Assembly: GCA_012520995.1 (NCBI GenBank)
Contig: JAAYNI010000023.1
Span: 1 to 35,383 of the forward strand
DNA from: Candidatus Rifleibacteriota bacterium
GTDB lineage: Bacteria; Muiribacteriota; Ozemobacteria; Ozemobacterales; Ozemobacteraceae
DNA length: 35,383 nucleotides
Reading direction: 5' to 3'
Made by a program: the position numbers and the translations under genes. The notes below the pieces were generated by a model that was given only the letters and a program-made list of their open reading frames with translations, ran no database searches and was not told where the DNA came from. Each line of letters starts with the position of its first letter. Positions within the stretch are counted from its first letter, which is position 1. Below, in pieces: positions 8,079-17,528 of the stretch.

Positions 8079-8759
8079 TTAAGGTGTTGTTCCGCCAGTT
8101 TGGTTCCAATACCTGTTTCCGCCTGCATAGCTGCCCTCGCCTTCTCCAAACATGATCGAGTGAAGGTTCTTTAAAACTATGGTAGCTTTGCGTTCTTGCT
8201 CTTCTTCTTTTTTAGCTCCATCAGGACGGATTTTAGCTTTGATTGTAACCTCTACGGCAGCATTATAAGTAATAGCAAATGTCTTAAATTCTATTGTGTC
8301 GATATATTCGCCTACCTGCCGCCTGCCACTGGCTGTTCCTGATCTTATCAGAGCGTTGGCTTCACCTTTCGGTTCCAAGGAGTAGGTAACTTCTTCATAA
8401 AAGTCATCTTTGCTATCTGATGCAGAACTGTCAAAAAAGGTGGTTTGCTGTTCTTCAACATCACTTCTGGGAACCTGCATAGTGCAACCGCTGCCGCTAA
8501 CCTTAAATGTTACATGCTTATCTTTATCCAGTTTTTCTCCAGGCTCTGTAGGCAAAACTCTTGAGTTGTTAATATCTTTCTCAAGAATCTTCATGGCATT
8601 ATCCAAAGATATGCGCATTCGCATTCGGGCCGTTCCCAAAGCGTGGCTTTTGCGGCCGGAAGAAAGAACAAAGTAAATACTTACGCTTACTATGGCAAAA
8701 ACTGAAGCGCCTATCATCACTTCCATTAAAGTAACAGCTCTGCGTGAGTGTTTATTCAT
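8079..8759 (-). CDS. prepilin-like protein (PilW/GspJ-type pseudopilin)
   Basis: Minor pseudopilin of a type IV pilus or type II secretion-like machine; 226 residues. The N-terminus is a class III signal: a short basic leader, cleavage after Ala8 (RRA/VTLMEVMI), Glu at +5 of the mature protein, and a hydrophobic helix to about residue 29. The remainder is a soluble domain with a DxD-rich loop and beta-strand pattern, as in PilW/GspJ. Ala rather than Gly at the cleavage site and Val at +1 are less usual and are shared with the upstream pilin. Its ATG overlaps the stop of that gene by 4 bp (ATGA). It is the last gene of the minus-strand cluster. Confidence 0.82.
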   Translation of the reverse strand: MNKHSRRAVTLMEVMIGASVFAIVSVSIYFVLSSGRKSHALGTARMRMRISLDNAMKILEKDINNSRVLPTEPGEKLDKDKHVTFKVSGSGCTMQVPRSDVEEQQTTFFDSSASDSKDDFYEEVTYSLEPKGEANALIRSGTASGRRQVGEYIDTIEFKTFAITYNAAVEVTIKAKIRPDGAKKEEEQERKATIVLKNLHSIMFGEGEGSYAGGNRYWNQTGGTTP

Positions 8760-9193
8760 TTTTTAACCTTTACAAAACTTATAGTTCGCTTTGATTCTTG
8801 GCTGCCAGTTCTTGTCCAAGTCACTTCAGCCGTAATTTTCAAAGTCTCGACTCCATGTACATCTTCAGGCTCAAGCTTAGCAGTAAAATTAAAATCCTTT
8901 TCTTTCTCAGAAACTTCCAAGAGTGCTTGGAATGTGCCTGGCGGAGATTTATGGTTTCCATCTATGGGATTCAACAACTTTACCTGCTCATAAGGCATGT
9001 TTTGAATTTCTTGATGAAAAACATTCAAAATTCGCTGTGCTGTAGCTACTTTGTCTTGGTAAATTTCTTTTTTGGCAGTGGAGGAAATAGCCTTATATAA
9101 GGGAAGAGCCGCCAATGCGAATAAGAGAACAGATACCAGAATTTCTGTCAATGTGACAGCTCTTTTCAAACTTTTTATTTTTGTATTTATCAT
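8756..9193 (-). CDS. prepilin-like protein (PilV/GspI-type pseudopilin)
   Basis: Minor pseudopilin of 145 residues. The basic leader ends in KRA, with predicted cleavage before VTLTEILVSVLLF and Glu at +5, then a hydrophobic helix to about residue 32. The size and the pairing with a GspJ/PilW-like gene fit a GspI/PilV role. The gene begins 72 bp after the giant prepilin gene; a small inverted repeat lies in that gap and no Shine-Dalgarno is obvious. It is coupled by ATGA to the next pilin gene. Confidence 0.8.
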   Translation of the reverse strand: MINTKIKSLKRAVTLTEILVSVLLFALAALPLYKAISSTAKKEIYQDKVATAQRILNVFHQEIQNMPYEQVKLLNPIDGNHKSPPGTFQALLEVSEKEKDFNFTAKLEPEDVHGVETLKITAEVTWTRTGSQESKRTISFVKVKK

Positions 9194-9265
9194 TTTATAG
9201 ACTCGTTTATAGAATTCAAACGAGAACTATTCTATCAAAAAGAAGCATCAATTAAAACTATTTAT

Positions 9266-12200
9266 TTATTCAGTATGAAACTTGAATTCAGACCAGCTGT
9301 TTGCAAATTCCGCGTGATAACGTTTTGCTTCATATTTGCCTATCTTTCTGTATGAAGCAAGCGGCGTCACTGAGGTTACTTTAGGATTATAAAAAACGTG
9401 AGTATTCATAAAGTTGCTGCGTTTAAAACCGTTGCAAACCAGGTTTCCGTCTATTACAGTGCCGTCTGTTGTACAGAAAGGAGCTCCATTCGAGAAAAAT
9501 GCAGCTCTGTAAGGACCTTGCCCTAAGAATGCTATAGAGCCGCCTCTAGCTATGACACCTAAACTCGAATATTCGTCTGCAGGCTGGATAGCACCGCTAA
9601 TATTGATCGAAGTTTTAGCTACTATCAAACCGTTGCCTTTATATGTAAGATCTGAAAGAGAAAGTTCCCCGTCAATATAGAAGACTCCATTCAAAGCGGG
9701 GTGCCCGCCGTCTGAAAGACCGCCGCTGTCTTTAGATTTGGATAAATCACTGATAAAGTCTGCACCGGATTTATAATACCTTGTCGCTTTCTTTTTATAT
9801 TGATCCAGGCTGTAACAGTTTGCCGGCAGCATAGAAGGATCTCCCGGGCTAAGAGTTTGGAAATCTCTATCCGGATTAGGATCGGGCAATGCAAATTTAG
9901 AGGTCTGTTCGCTGCCAAGCTGCTCAGCATTGGTGTCAAAAGCCAAATCTTTAGCGGCTTGCCTGTCCATATTTCTGCCGTAATGCTCAAAGTTTGCATA
10001 GTTTATATTGATACTCATTTCCAAATCGTTATCAGCTATATTAAAATAGCTTCCAGCATCAATTCTAGCCTTGCCGTATTGAACATTCACAGGCCCCTCG
10101 ACTTCAATTCCTAAAGGATACTCGTAGTGCCCTAGCCCTCCAACCAGTGTAGGCATATCAGCTACACCAATAGAAAGAGTTTTTAAAAAATTCACAAAAT
10201 CGGTTAAATAACCTAAGTTAGCTGCATGAGGCTTATGTTCAAAAACAACAGGCAAGTCTATTTCATGCTTCCTGCGTTTTTGATAGGATGGCGCGCCGTC
10301 TCCGAGTACTTGAGCTGTTCCTCCCATGTAGTAAAATGAAGGTATAATGTTAAAAACAGGATTAGCCTTAGAATCGTTTTGGTGACCTCTGGCAAGCATC
10401 CATGGCAACTCGCTCAAATTAATCTCGTCTTCGGTTCCCAAAAAGGCTCTCAGGGAAGACTCTTCACTAGTGTTAACTCGAACCATTCCTGGAACCAGCC
10501 CCTTGGAACGAGCATATGTATAGGAAGGCTTAAAGTCTGTTGAACTGCTTGGCGCATCAGTAGGAAGATTGTGCAAAACCAGCTTGAAACCGGCAACACC
10601 ACCCGCTGCTGCAATAGCACCTGAAAGGTCAACTTCGCCGCCTAAGCTGACACCTGCGTCCCCTCCATCAGACAGAGCCGGCGAATTAGCTATGAAAAAG
10701 GTATATTCCGGAGCTATTGGCTGAGTATCTGAAACCTTGACAGGTATTTTAGAAGTCAAAACGGTTGTCTTTTTTGCGCCTGAAGGCTCTGTCAATGTAA
10801 CAGATGTCTTAATCTGACAAATAGCGCCTTTTTCCAGAGAATAGGCTCCTAAATCCCCGCCAGGCGAAAAGCTGCTCCCAACAGAACTAAAACCAGATGA
10901 AGACTGAGAAAAGTTATTGGCAGCCTTAGACGCATATTCTGCCACACTGTAGGGTGCTTCTCCGCCTGAGATGACAAGAGTTTTAAAGGCATCTGCAGAG
11001 AGCTCGCCTCCCAAAGACTTAAAAATTCCCGATTCTTGGAGCACAGGTTTAAAGTCAAAGCCTTCTTCCGGTATTACAAAGTCTTGTCTCTTTTCATCAG
11101 GAATCGCAAACTCGCTTGTACCATGTTCCAACAAAGCTTCCGATACAAACTTTTTAATAAAAGGAGTTATATCAATTTTAGAAGGCATGGTGCTGAATAT
11201 AACACTTGGATCATCCCATGCTATTTGCAATTTTTCCCATAGAGTGAGATTGTTTTTGACAGTTTGCTCAATTTTAGAAACAGGCAATTCAAATTTTCCA
11301 AGCATACTCTCAGCAAAAATAGTATTTACAATTTCATCTACCCCGTTTGGTATTGGCAAATTAGTATCCATCATTGTAGGGGTAAAGACCATGTCGAGCT
11401 TCAAATTATTAGCTTTGATTTTCATATCAACGCCAAGGGAAACCTTATAATCATCATAATCCGGCAACAAAGCGGAAGGTTCTGTGCTGCTCTCAGCATC
11501 TATCGTATTTTGGACATTATCAGCTATATCCTTGAAGACTTTCTCAATCTCAGCCTGTACGTAATCCATACCGCCCTTGAGAAAATCTTTAATCAAGGTT
11601 ACGAACTCGTCTTTTTTGTCTCCAAAGATTGATTCAGCAAAAGCCGGATCCTGATTATTCGCCAACTCAACAATCTTCATAGGATCATCTTCAGCAATCG
11701 ATATGATTATTTCTTCTATTTTATCCAGAATTTTAGTCTTAGCATCAGGGGATTCTTCCAAACCGCCTTTGATAAAACTGCTCACAAGAACTTTCCAGTC
11801 CATCGGAAGGCCTATTTCCACATTTTCTTCCCAACTGTTATCTCCATTAGCTCCAGTGCCTTCGCCCCCTCCTGGAGGCAGAGCCATATCCAACTTCCAA
11901 GTAGAACTTTGCCAGTTAGAATTGCCATCGCTTGTGCTAGCAGGGCTATCAAGATCACGAAATCGAGCCAAGTTTTTGCCAGGCTTATGTTCTGCGTCAA
12001 CAGCTGCAACTTTATAACCGCTTTCTGCTGAAAAGGCTTCAGCATGTATCATGCTTATTTCTGTTTTAACTTCAGGAGCGCCTGGCAATTCCATGTTAGA
12101 CCATACAGTGTTGGCAAAATCGCCCACACCATATTCCGAGCTGACATCTATTCCGTCTTTCAGGGAACCTACCTCTAAAATCGCATTTTGCGAAGCTGAA

Positions 12201-12475
12201 CCATCTCCCTGAACTTGCAAAGGCGCCCGCAAAAAATAAAACATCTTTTTAGGGGCTTCGCCTGTGTTTTCAATATTGGCATCAGCTTTAAATCTTGCCA
12301 AAACATAGTCGTTAACACTCTCGGCCACCGCCTCAACTTTAGCTTGCTGAGTTTTAAAAACTGTAATATTAGAGCTGTTCGAGCTGGCAAAAATCATGGC
12401 TCCAACAATGATCGCCAATACAAATATTGCCCCTATTGTAATTAACAGAGCCGATCCTCTTTTTATTTTGTTCAT
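9266..12475 (-). CDS. giant PilX-like prepilin, cassette 2
   Basis: 1069-residue protein with a prepilin-type N-terminus: basic leader, cleavage after Gly7 (KRG/SALLITIGA), no Glu at +5, and a hydrophobic helix to about 30. This is the PilX/GspK pattern, but those proteins are normally about 150-350 residues. The large exported part shows no domain I can name. It is a paralogue of the 13428-16538 product. About 200 N-terminal residues match (NITVFKT, SVNDYVLA, LRAPLQ), as does the C-terminal half (KHEIDLPV, EGPV..QYGKAR, LNGVFYID, GNLVCN, PLASYR, KRYHAEFAN), while residues about 200-450 differ. The start overlaps the partner gene stop by ATGA. It probably caps or decorates a pseudopilus; export and function are inferred. 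Confidence 0.7.
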   Translation of the reverse strand: MNKIKRGSALLITIGAIFVLAIIVGAMIFASSNSSNITVFKTQQAKVEAVAESVNDYVLARFKADANIENTGEAPKKMFYFLRAPLQVQGDGSASQNAILEVGSLKDGIDVSSEYGVGDFANTVWSNMELPGAPEVKTEISMIHAEAFSAESGYKVAAVDAEHKPGKNLARFRDLDSPASTSDGNSNWQSSTWKLDMALPPGGGEGTGANGDNSWEENVEIGLPMDWKVLVSSFIKGGLEESPDAKTKILDKIEEIIISIAEDDPMKIVELANNQDPAFAESIFGDKKDEFVTLIKDFLKGGMDYVQAEIEKVFKDIADNVQNTIDAESSTEPSALLPDYDDYKVSLGVDMKIKANNLKLDMVFTPTMMDTNLPIPNGVDEIVNTIFAESMLGKFELPVSKIEQTVKNNLTLWEKLQIAWDDPSVIFSTMPSKIDITPFIKKFVSEALLEHGTSEFAIPDEKRQDFVIPEEGFDFKPVLQESGIFKSLGGELSADAFKTLVISGGEAPYSVAEYASKAANNFSQSSSGFSSVGSSFSPGGDLGAYSLEKGAICQIKTSVTLTEPSGAKKTTVLTSKIPVKVSDTQPIAPEYTFFIANSPALSDGGDAGVSLGGEVDLSGAIAAAGGVAGFKLVLHNLPTDAPSSSTDFKPSYTYARSKGLVPGMVRVNTSEESSLRAFLGTEDEINLSELPWMLARGHQNDSKANPVFNIIPSFYYMGGTAQVLGDGAPSYQKRRKHEIDLPVVFEHKPHAANLGYLTDFVNFLKTLSIGVADMPTLVGGLGHYEYPLGIEVEGPVNVQYGKARIDAGSYFNIADNDLEMSININYANFEHYGRNMDRQAAKDLAFDTNAEQLGSEQTSKFALPDPNPDRDFQTLSPGDPSMLPANCYSLDQYKKKATRYYKSGADFISDLSKSKDSGGLSDGGHPALNGVFYIDGELSLSDLTYKGNGLIVAKTSINISGAIQPADEYSSLGVIARGGSIAFLGQGPYRAAFFSNGAPFCTTDGTVIDGNLVCNGFKRSNFMNTHVFYNPKVTSVTPLASYRKIGKYEAKRYHAEFANSWSEFKFHTE

Positions 12476-13386
12476 AACAGCTCCTTATATTTTTCTTTAT
12501 TGAAGGCCATATCTTCAGTCACATAAATTTTAGCCTGCTCATAAGAAATACGATTACCGAACTGAGATAGTTTCACTTTAATCAATTCTTCTTTAACAAG
12601 AGGATCGCTAAGAGCAATCAATGTTTGTCTGTCATAAGCCACTCTGAATTTAGCTCTGTCGGTCTTCTTTACTCCTATGATAGCGAGATCTTCCTTGGAA
12701 ATAAGTTCAGCCTGAATCGCCATTATTTTAAAATAGAGATCCCTCTCACCCAGCTTTGAGGCAGATTCCATCATACTGGAAAGAATAAAGTATTTAGAGA
12801 CAGGCGATGCATTCGGATCTTTCATAGCTTCATTCATAGAAGCTAACGATTGGACATATTCACCAGAGCGTATGGAAGCTATTCCCTTAACATAATTCTC
12901 GTTGCTTCTGAGCCTGAGTTTCTCTTTGTCTCTATCGGAAACTGATGGGTCTTTGAGCATTTTAGTGAAATAATCTTCCCTTGCCTTTTCAAGTTTTTTC
13001 TGCAAAGCAGCTTCTCTCTCTTTTTCAGCCTTAATTTCCGCATCTGAAAGCATTCTGGCCGGTGTAAAGTCAGAATAGCCTGAAAAATAAGAAGAAACTG
13101 TTTTTTTCTGAGCCGGTTTCGGCTGTTTTTTTGAAAGAGCTGTGATCATGCTCTCTGCATCTTTTGCTGAAGAGACAGCATCCTCTGTATTCAAGAGCTG
13201 GCCCGCTGATTCAGTCTGCTTTTTCTTGCGGCCTTTCTTTGCAAATTTTCTGGTCTTCTTTTTTGTCCCAGCAGTTTGTTCTTCTTGCAAGAATTCTTTC
13301 TTTGTCGAGCAAGTAAAAACTCCGAACAGAACAAAAATACTCGCCAAAAAGAGTAAAGAGTAAACCACTAAGCTCTTGTTGTTCAT
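12472..13386 (-). CDS. membrane-anchored partner protein, cassette 2
   Basis: 304-residue protein of no family I recognise. One N-terminal membrane segment (about 5-26) ends in GVFTC, followed by a Lys-rich low-complexity linker to about 60, then a charged helical region. A conserved C-terminal half (about 140-300) contains LRLRSNENYVKG, a stretch like a single TPR pair (SGEYVQSLASMNEAMKDP), and the shared block SPVSKYFILSSMMESA. The product of 16538-17464 is a full-length paralogue that also ends in FNKEKYKELL. Translation is coupled by ATGA to the giant prepilin gene, so the two proteins probably act together, perhaps as inner-membrane partner and pseudopilus component. FTC may be a degenerate lipobox. 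Confidence 0.68.
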   Translation of the reverse strand: MNNKSLVVYSLLFLASIFVLFGVFTCSTKKEFLQEEQTAGTKKKTRKFAKKGRKKKQTESAGQLLNTEDAVSSAKDAESMITALSKKQPKPAQKKTVSSYFSGYSDFTPARMLSDAEIKAEKEREAALQKKLEKAREDYFTKMLKDPSVSDRDKEKLRLRSNENYVKGIASIRSGEYVQSLASMNEAMKDPNASPVSKYFILSSMMESASKLGERDLYFKIMAIQAELISKEDLAIIGVKKTDRAKFRVAYDRQTLIALSDPLVKEELIKVKLSQFGNRISYEQAKIYVTEDMAFNKEKYKELL

Positions 13387-13427
13387 TTGAGCGCTTTCAT
13401 CCTTATTAAATTTTAAGCCGCTTCAAG

Positions 13428-16400
13428 CTATTCTCTTGAAAACTTGTAACTGGACCAAGTGTTGGCAAACTCGGCATGATACCTCTTGCCGTCAAACTTT
13501 CCCGAGGTTCTGTAAGATGCCAAAGGGGAAACAGAAGTAGTATCCGGATTATAGAAAACGTCTGTAGCCCACATTTTGTTCCTCTGAAAGTCGTTACAAA
13601 CCAAGTTGCCGTTTATAACAAGCATATTCAAGCCATACGGAGCTTGATTGGAGAAGCAAGCAGCCTCCACAAATTGCTTAACGGTTGAAGCGCTGGCAGA
13701 CTTCACAAAGGAAATAGAACCTACTCTGGCTATTATTCCGAGTGAAGAGTTTTTATCTTCTGCCGCAGGGGAACTGTCAGCCTTTGTTATATCACCCTTA
13801 ATATGTATATTGGCTCTGGCAACTATAAGAGCGTTGCCTTTATATTTGAAAGACGGAAGTTCTAGAGGTTCTGCGCCTGAATTGTCAATATAGAAGACAC
13901 CATTCAATAATTTTGTGCCATCGCTTTCTTGCAGACCTCCCTTTTCAACAGCTCTGTCAAAGTCTTCCATAAAGACCTTGGGGTTGGGATAAAATCTAGT
14001 AGCCTTCTTTTTATACTGTTCCAAACTGTAAAGGTTAGCCGGCATCATTTGGAAGTCATTTACATTCCAAATAGAAATTGATGACAAGGGATCCATGGCA
14101 GTGGTAACTTCTCTGCCCAGTTCTTTCGGCTGATTCCAGGTCTTAGAAGCTTGTCTGGTATTTTTGTCAGAATAGTTGTAATAGTTGCGATATTTAATAT
14201 CAACAGCGACCAAAAGATCGTTTATGGATTTTACCAAGTTGAAATAGCTTCCTATTCCCACTCTGGCTTTGCCATACTGAGTTGCAACAGGCCCTTCCAA
14301 CTCCACTCCTAATGGAAACTCCATATGAGCCATACCTGAAAGCAAAGTTGGATAGTCAATCAAGTTAAGAGTTGCTTTTTCCAAGAAACCGATAAAGTCC
14401 GTAAGCTTTGTAGGAACAGCACTCCAATCGGGTTGCTCAAAAAACACAGGCAAGTCTATCTCATGTTTTCTCAAATAATTTCCAGCAGCCACATTTGTTT
14501 TCTGGGTTCCTCCGAGATAAAAGAAAGATGGCCTCAGGTTAAATGCCGGAGCTGTTTCATCAGCTTGGAAAGCTCTTGTCAGCATAAACGGCAATTCGCT
14601 GTGCTTAACCTGAGAAAAAGAACCCAAGAAAGAACGTAAAGTAGAAGGTTCACCGCCGGAAACATAATTAGAATTTACTCTAACCATGCCGGGGATTTTT
14701 CCTTCGTCAGAATGATATTTATAAACAGGCGAGATATCGTGCTCAGGGGTTTCGGCAGGCAAATTTCTGACTATAAAATAGCCAAAAGGCCAAGTTTTAT
14801 GCTCCGGTTTATAAGACAACCCTGAGAGATCTACAGGGTTTCCGAAGTTTTTGGATGGGTCGGCTATAAAAGTGTCAGCTTTTTTCGCTATTAATTCTGA
14901 GTTTCCGATAAAGAAGGTATATTCAGGAGCCACTGGCTGCACGTCTGATACTTTAACGGGAATTTCAGATGTCAAGATCTTGGTAATCTCTTTGCCATCT
15001 GCCTTTTTATAGGTAACAGTAGTTTTTATCTGATAAATAGCGCCTTTTTCCAAATAATATGGTTGCTCAAATTTATCTTCAAATGAAGCCGGAAAAGAGT
15101 CAATCACTTCTGTATAAGAAGCCTTTTGATTATCCATACTACTTTTTGCGGTCTTTGAAAAATTTAAAGCGTCATACTTTTGAAGGGCGGTGGAACTATC
15201 CAATACAAATTTTTTTATGTTGGAAGCTCCTATTTCGGTTGTCATACCAGAAGAAACCAAAGGTCTGAAAATTTCTGTTGCTTCAAGCATTTCTGAGAGA
15301 TTGTAGCTTTTATCAAACTTCATCAAGCCTGCAATCACAGAAGAAAGTTTATCTACAAGCCAGTTGAAACCTTCAAGCCTGTCCAGCTGTATTTTCAAAC
15401 TCAAGACATTAGAAGCATATTTAGCGTTCAAATCGACTATAGCCATTCTACTATAGGCAACGAGATCCGAAGTGTCGGCTACGGGGCTTTCGGAAAGTTC
15501 TGAGTTAGCATCATTCAGCTGTTGCTGTTTTGCCGCCAACTTTTCTTCTAATTCTTTTTTTTCATCTCCGGAAGCATTGCTTATTTGATTTTGAAGGTCC
15601 TGAATTTCCTGTTTTAAGGCAGCCAGCTCATCATCAATAGCTGTGCCAAGATCATCAGGTTCTGAAGGAGAAGAGGAAGATGTTCCTTCTGTATTGTTTT
15701 CAATTTTCTTTTTCTCTTCCCACAGTTTTTCTCGTTCCTTAGGATCAGAGACAGTTCTCAATCTTTGGAGTATTTTGGCTACTTTTTTATCTGCCGCTTC
15801 CGAAGTGTAATAACCTGCAAGTTTGGCATTGTTTTTCATAGCCTTTACAGCGCTTGATATTTGTCTAAGCTTAGGCAAGCCTATTTGTATGCCGTTTTCA
15901 GTCCAAGTATTGTCTTGGTTTTGAAGAGGAAGAGCAATCTTCAGTCTCCAGTTTTCGTCCAAAAGCCATTTATCTTCCGTCTCGGTAACAGAAGAAGTAG
16001 TCGGAGGTTTATCTCTCAATCCCGCCAAATTTTTTCCTTCGCGGTGTTTAGTATCAATAGCAGCAACTCTGTGGGCTGTATTGTTTGCTGCAAACTGTTC
16101 TGCCATCGAAAGAGTTATAACTGTTTTGATTTCAGGTTCATTTGCCAAGCCCATATCTTCCCAGATTTTCTTTGCAAAATCATTGACTTGGTAATCATTC
16201 GAAATATCTATTTCTTTAACAGGTTCTACGTCAAGAATAGCATTCTTGCCGTTATCCCCGGAATGGGCAATTTGAAGAGGGGCACGAAGCAAAAAGAAAA
16301 CTTTCTTGTTGGACATATCATCAGGATTTTCATAATCAAAGTTGCTGTCAGCTTTGCTTTTTGCCAGAACATAGTCGTTTACTGACTGAGCTATAGCCTC

Positions 16401-16538
16401 AAGCCTAGCCTCATCTGTTTTAAAAACAGTTATATTAGCTGTTTGACTCTGAGTTGCAACCATAGCCACAACAATAATCGACAAAACAATTAAAGCTGCC
16501 AGAACCACCAAGAAAGCAGAGCCTTTTCTTTTAAACAT
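13428..16538 (-). CDS. giant PilX-like prepilin, cassette 1
   Basis: Protein of 1036 residues, paralogue of the 9266-12475 product. The basic leader is followed by KG/SAFLVVLAALIVL, without Glu at +5, and a hydrophobic helix to about residue 29. The middle carries an insertion absent from the paralogue: a Ser/Pro-rich linker and a strong coiled coil at about 300-350 with Leu/Ile heptads. The C-terminal half is shared with the paralogue. An in-frame GTG lies one codon upstream (16541). I take the ATG at 16538, which overlaps the partner stop as TGATG, though the GTG would mimic the 4-bp overlap of the other cassette. The role is inferred to be a large minor pseudopilin at the tip of a pilus or pseudopilus. 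Confidence 0.7.
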   Translation of the reverse strand: MFKRKGSAFLVVLAALIVLSIIVVAMVATQSQTANITVFKTDEARLEAIAQSVNDYVLAKSKADSNFDYENPDDMSNKKVFFLLRAPLQIAHSGDNGKNAILDVEPVKEIDISNDYQVNDFAKKIWEDMGLANEPEIKTVITLSMAEQFAANNTAHRVAAIDTKHREGKNLAGLRDKPPTTSSVTETEDKWLLDENWRLKIALPLQNQDNTWTENGIQIGLPKLRQISSAVKAMKNNAKLAGYYTSEAADKKVAKILQRLRTVSDPKEREKLWEEKKKIENNTEGTSSSSPSEPDDLGTAIDDELAALKQEIQDLQNQISNASGDEKKELEEKLAAKQQQLNDANSELSESPVADTSDLVAYSRMAIVDLNAKYASNVLSLKIQLDRLEGFNWLVDKLSSVIAGLMKFDKSYNLSEMLEATEIFRPLVSSGMTTEIGASNIKKFVLDSSTALQKYDALNFSKTAKSSMDNQKASYTEVIDSFPASFEDKFEQPYYLEKGAIYQIKTTVTYKKADGKEITKILTSEIPVKVSDVQPVAPEYTFFIGNSELIAKKADTFIADPSKNFGNPVDLSGLSYKPEHKTWPFGYFIVRNLPAETPEHDISPVYKYHSDEGKIPGMVRVNSNYVSGGEPSTLRSFLGSFSQVKHSELPFMLTRAFQADETAPAFNLRPSFFYLGGTQKTNVAAGNYLRKHEIDLPVFFEQPDWSAVPTKLTDFIGFLEKATLNLIDYPTLLSGMAHMEFPLGVELEGPVATQYGKARVGIGSYFNLVKSINDLLVAVDIKYRNYYNYSDKNTRQASKTWNQPKELGREVTTAMDPLSSISIWNVNDFQMMPANLYSLEQYKKKATRFYPNPKVFMEDFDRAVEKGGLQESDGTKLLNGVFYIDNSGAEPLELPSFKYKGNALIVARANIHIKGDITKADSSPAAEDKNSSLGIIARVGSISFVKSASASTVKQFVEAACFSNQAPYGLNMLVINGNLVCNDFQRNKMWATDVFYNPDTTSVSPLASYRTSGKFDGKRYHAEFANTWSSYKFSRE

Positions 16539-17464
16539 CACAACAGCTCCTTATATTTCTCTTTGTTAAACTCAATGTCAGCACGAACATATTCTTCCGC
16601 CTGTTGTTCTGAAAGCATACCGTCAAATTGCGCTATTTTTTTAAGCACAAGTTTATTGAACTTTACGGGATCGCCTTCAGCGTCTAAAGTTTCCATTTGA
16701 TAAATAGCGTTTTCAAGGGCTCCGCCGTCCTTAGCAATGCCTATAAAGCCAAGATCTTCATTATCAATAAGCTGAGCCTGTTTGAGAAAAACTGCAGCGA
16801 AAATCTCTTTATTTCTCAGTTGTATTGCCGCTTCCATCATAGATGAAAGTATAAAATACTTAGATACAGGTGTAGCAAGAGGATCTTTCATAGCTTCATT
16901 CAGAGATTGCAACGCATCTTTATAGTCACCGTTTCGCATCATATAGACAGCCGACACATAAGCACGATTGCCTCTCAGCCTGAATTTTTCTTTTTCTCTG
17001 GGATCTACATTGGGATCTTCCAGAAGTTCTTTAAGCCATGCACGCTGCCTTGCCTCAAGCTCTTTCTCCATCTTTTCATCATGCTTTTCCATGGCCTTTA
17101 TCTCAGCCTCTGATAAAACAGCATCGGGCACATAGGAAGATGAAGAGGTGCTGTAATAAGAAGAATATGAGCCCTGCGAAGATGTTCTTTTGCGTTCTTC
17201 GGATTTTCCTCCAGTTTTCTTATCTGAAAGAGCTCCAATAGCTTCGGAAAAAGCATCATCGCTCATCCCGACATTTCCTGAAGAACCACCATCACTTTTG
17301 CCGCCGCGCCCTCTCTTTCTTGAAGCAGAAGAGTCAGAACTGCCGGCTGATTTTGAAGAAGAGGGATTAGTCTTAAGAGAACAGGTAAAAATCGCCGCAC
17401 TTAGAAAAAAAAGCACAACGAGTATTAAACCTATTACTACAAGGCGTTTTGTATCATTTCCCAT
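16538..17464 (-). CDS. membrane-anchored partner protein, cassette 1
   Basis: 308-residue paralogue of the 12472-13386 product, of unknown family. The N-terminal membrane segment (about 8-27) ends in AIFTC. A Ser/Gly/Lys-rich disordered linker follows to about 120, then a charged helix (EAEIKAMEKHDEKMEKELEA). The conserved half has FRLRGNRAYVSA, a TPR-like NGDYKDALQSLNEAMKDP and PVSKYFILSSMMEAA. It ends in FNKEKYKELL like its paralogue. Its stop overlaps the giant prepilin start. The 64-bp gap upstream leads to the 59-aa gene. It is probably anchored in the inner membrane, with the helical domain facing the periplasm. It could be a lipoprotein if FTC is processed. Confidence 0.68.
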   Translation of the reverse strand: MGNDTKRLVVIGLILVVLFFLSAAIFTCSLKTNPSSSKSAGSSDSSASRKRGRGGKSDGGSSGNVGMSDDAFSEAIGALSDKKTGGKSEERKRTSSQGSYSSYYSTSSSSYVPDAVLSEAEIKAMEKHDEKMEKELEARQRAWLKELLEDPNVDPREKEKFRLRGNRAYVSAVYMMRNGDYKDALQSLNEAMKDPLATPVSKYFILSSMMEAAIQLRNKEIFAAVFLKQAQLIDNEDLGFIGIAKDGGALENAIYQMETLDAEGDPVKFNKLVLKKIAQFDGMLSEQQAEEYVRADIEFNKEKYKELL

Positions 17465-17528
17465 ATTATTCAGCCATCATCCTATTTCAAGACAGGGCTG
17501 TCAATTCAAACATATGCTTGAAGACAAA

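Noticed and set aside
9202-9224. Inverted repeat CTCGTTT / AAACGAG between the giant prepilin and the GspI-like gene as a terminator
   Set aside because: The stem is short, the loop is 9 nt and there is no T-tract on the minus strand; it would also split an apparently continuous operon.
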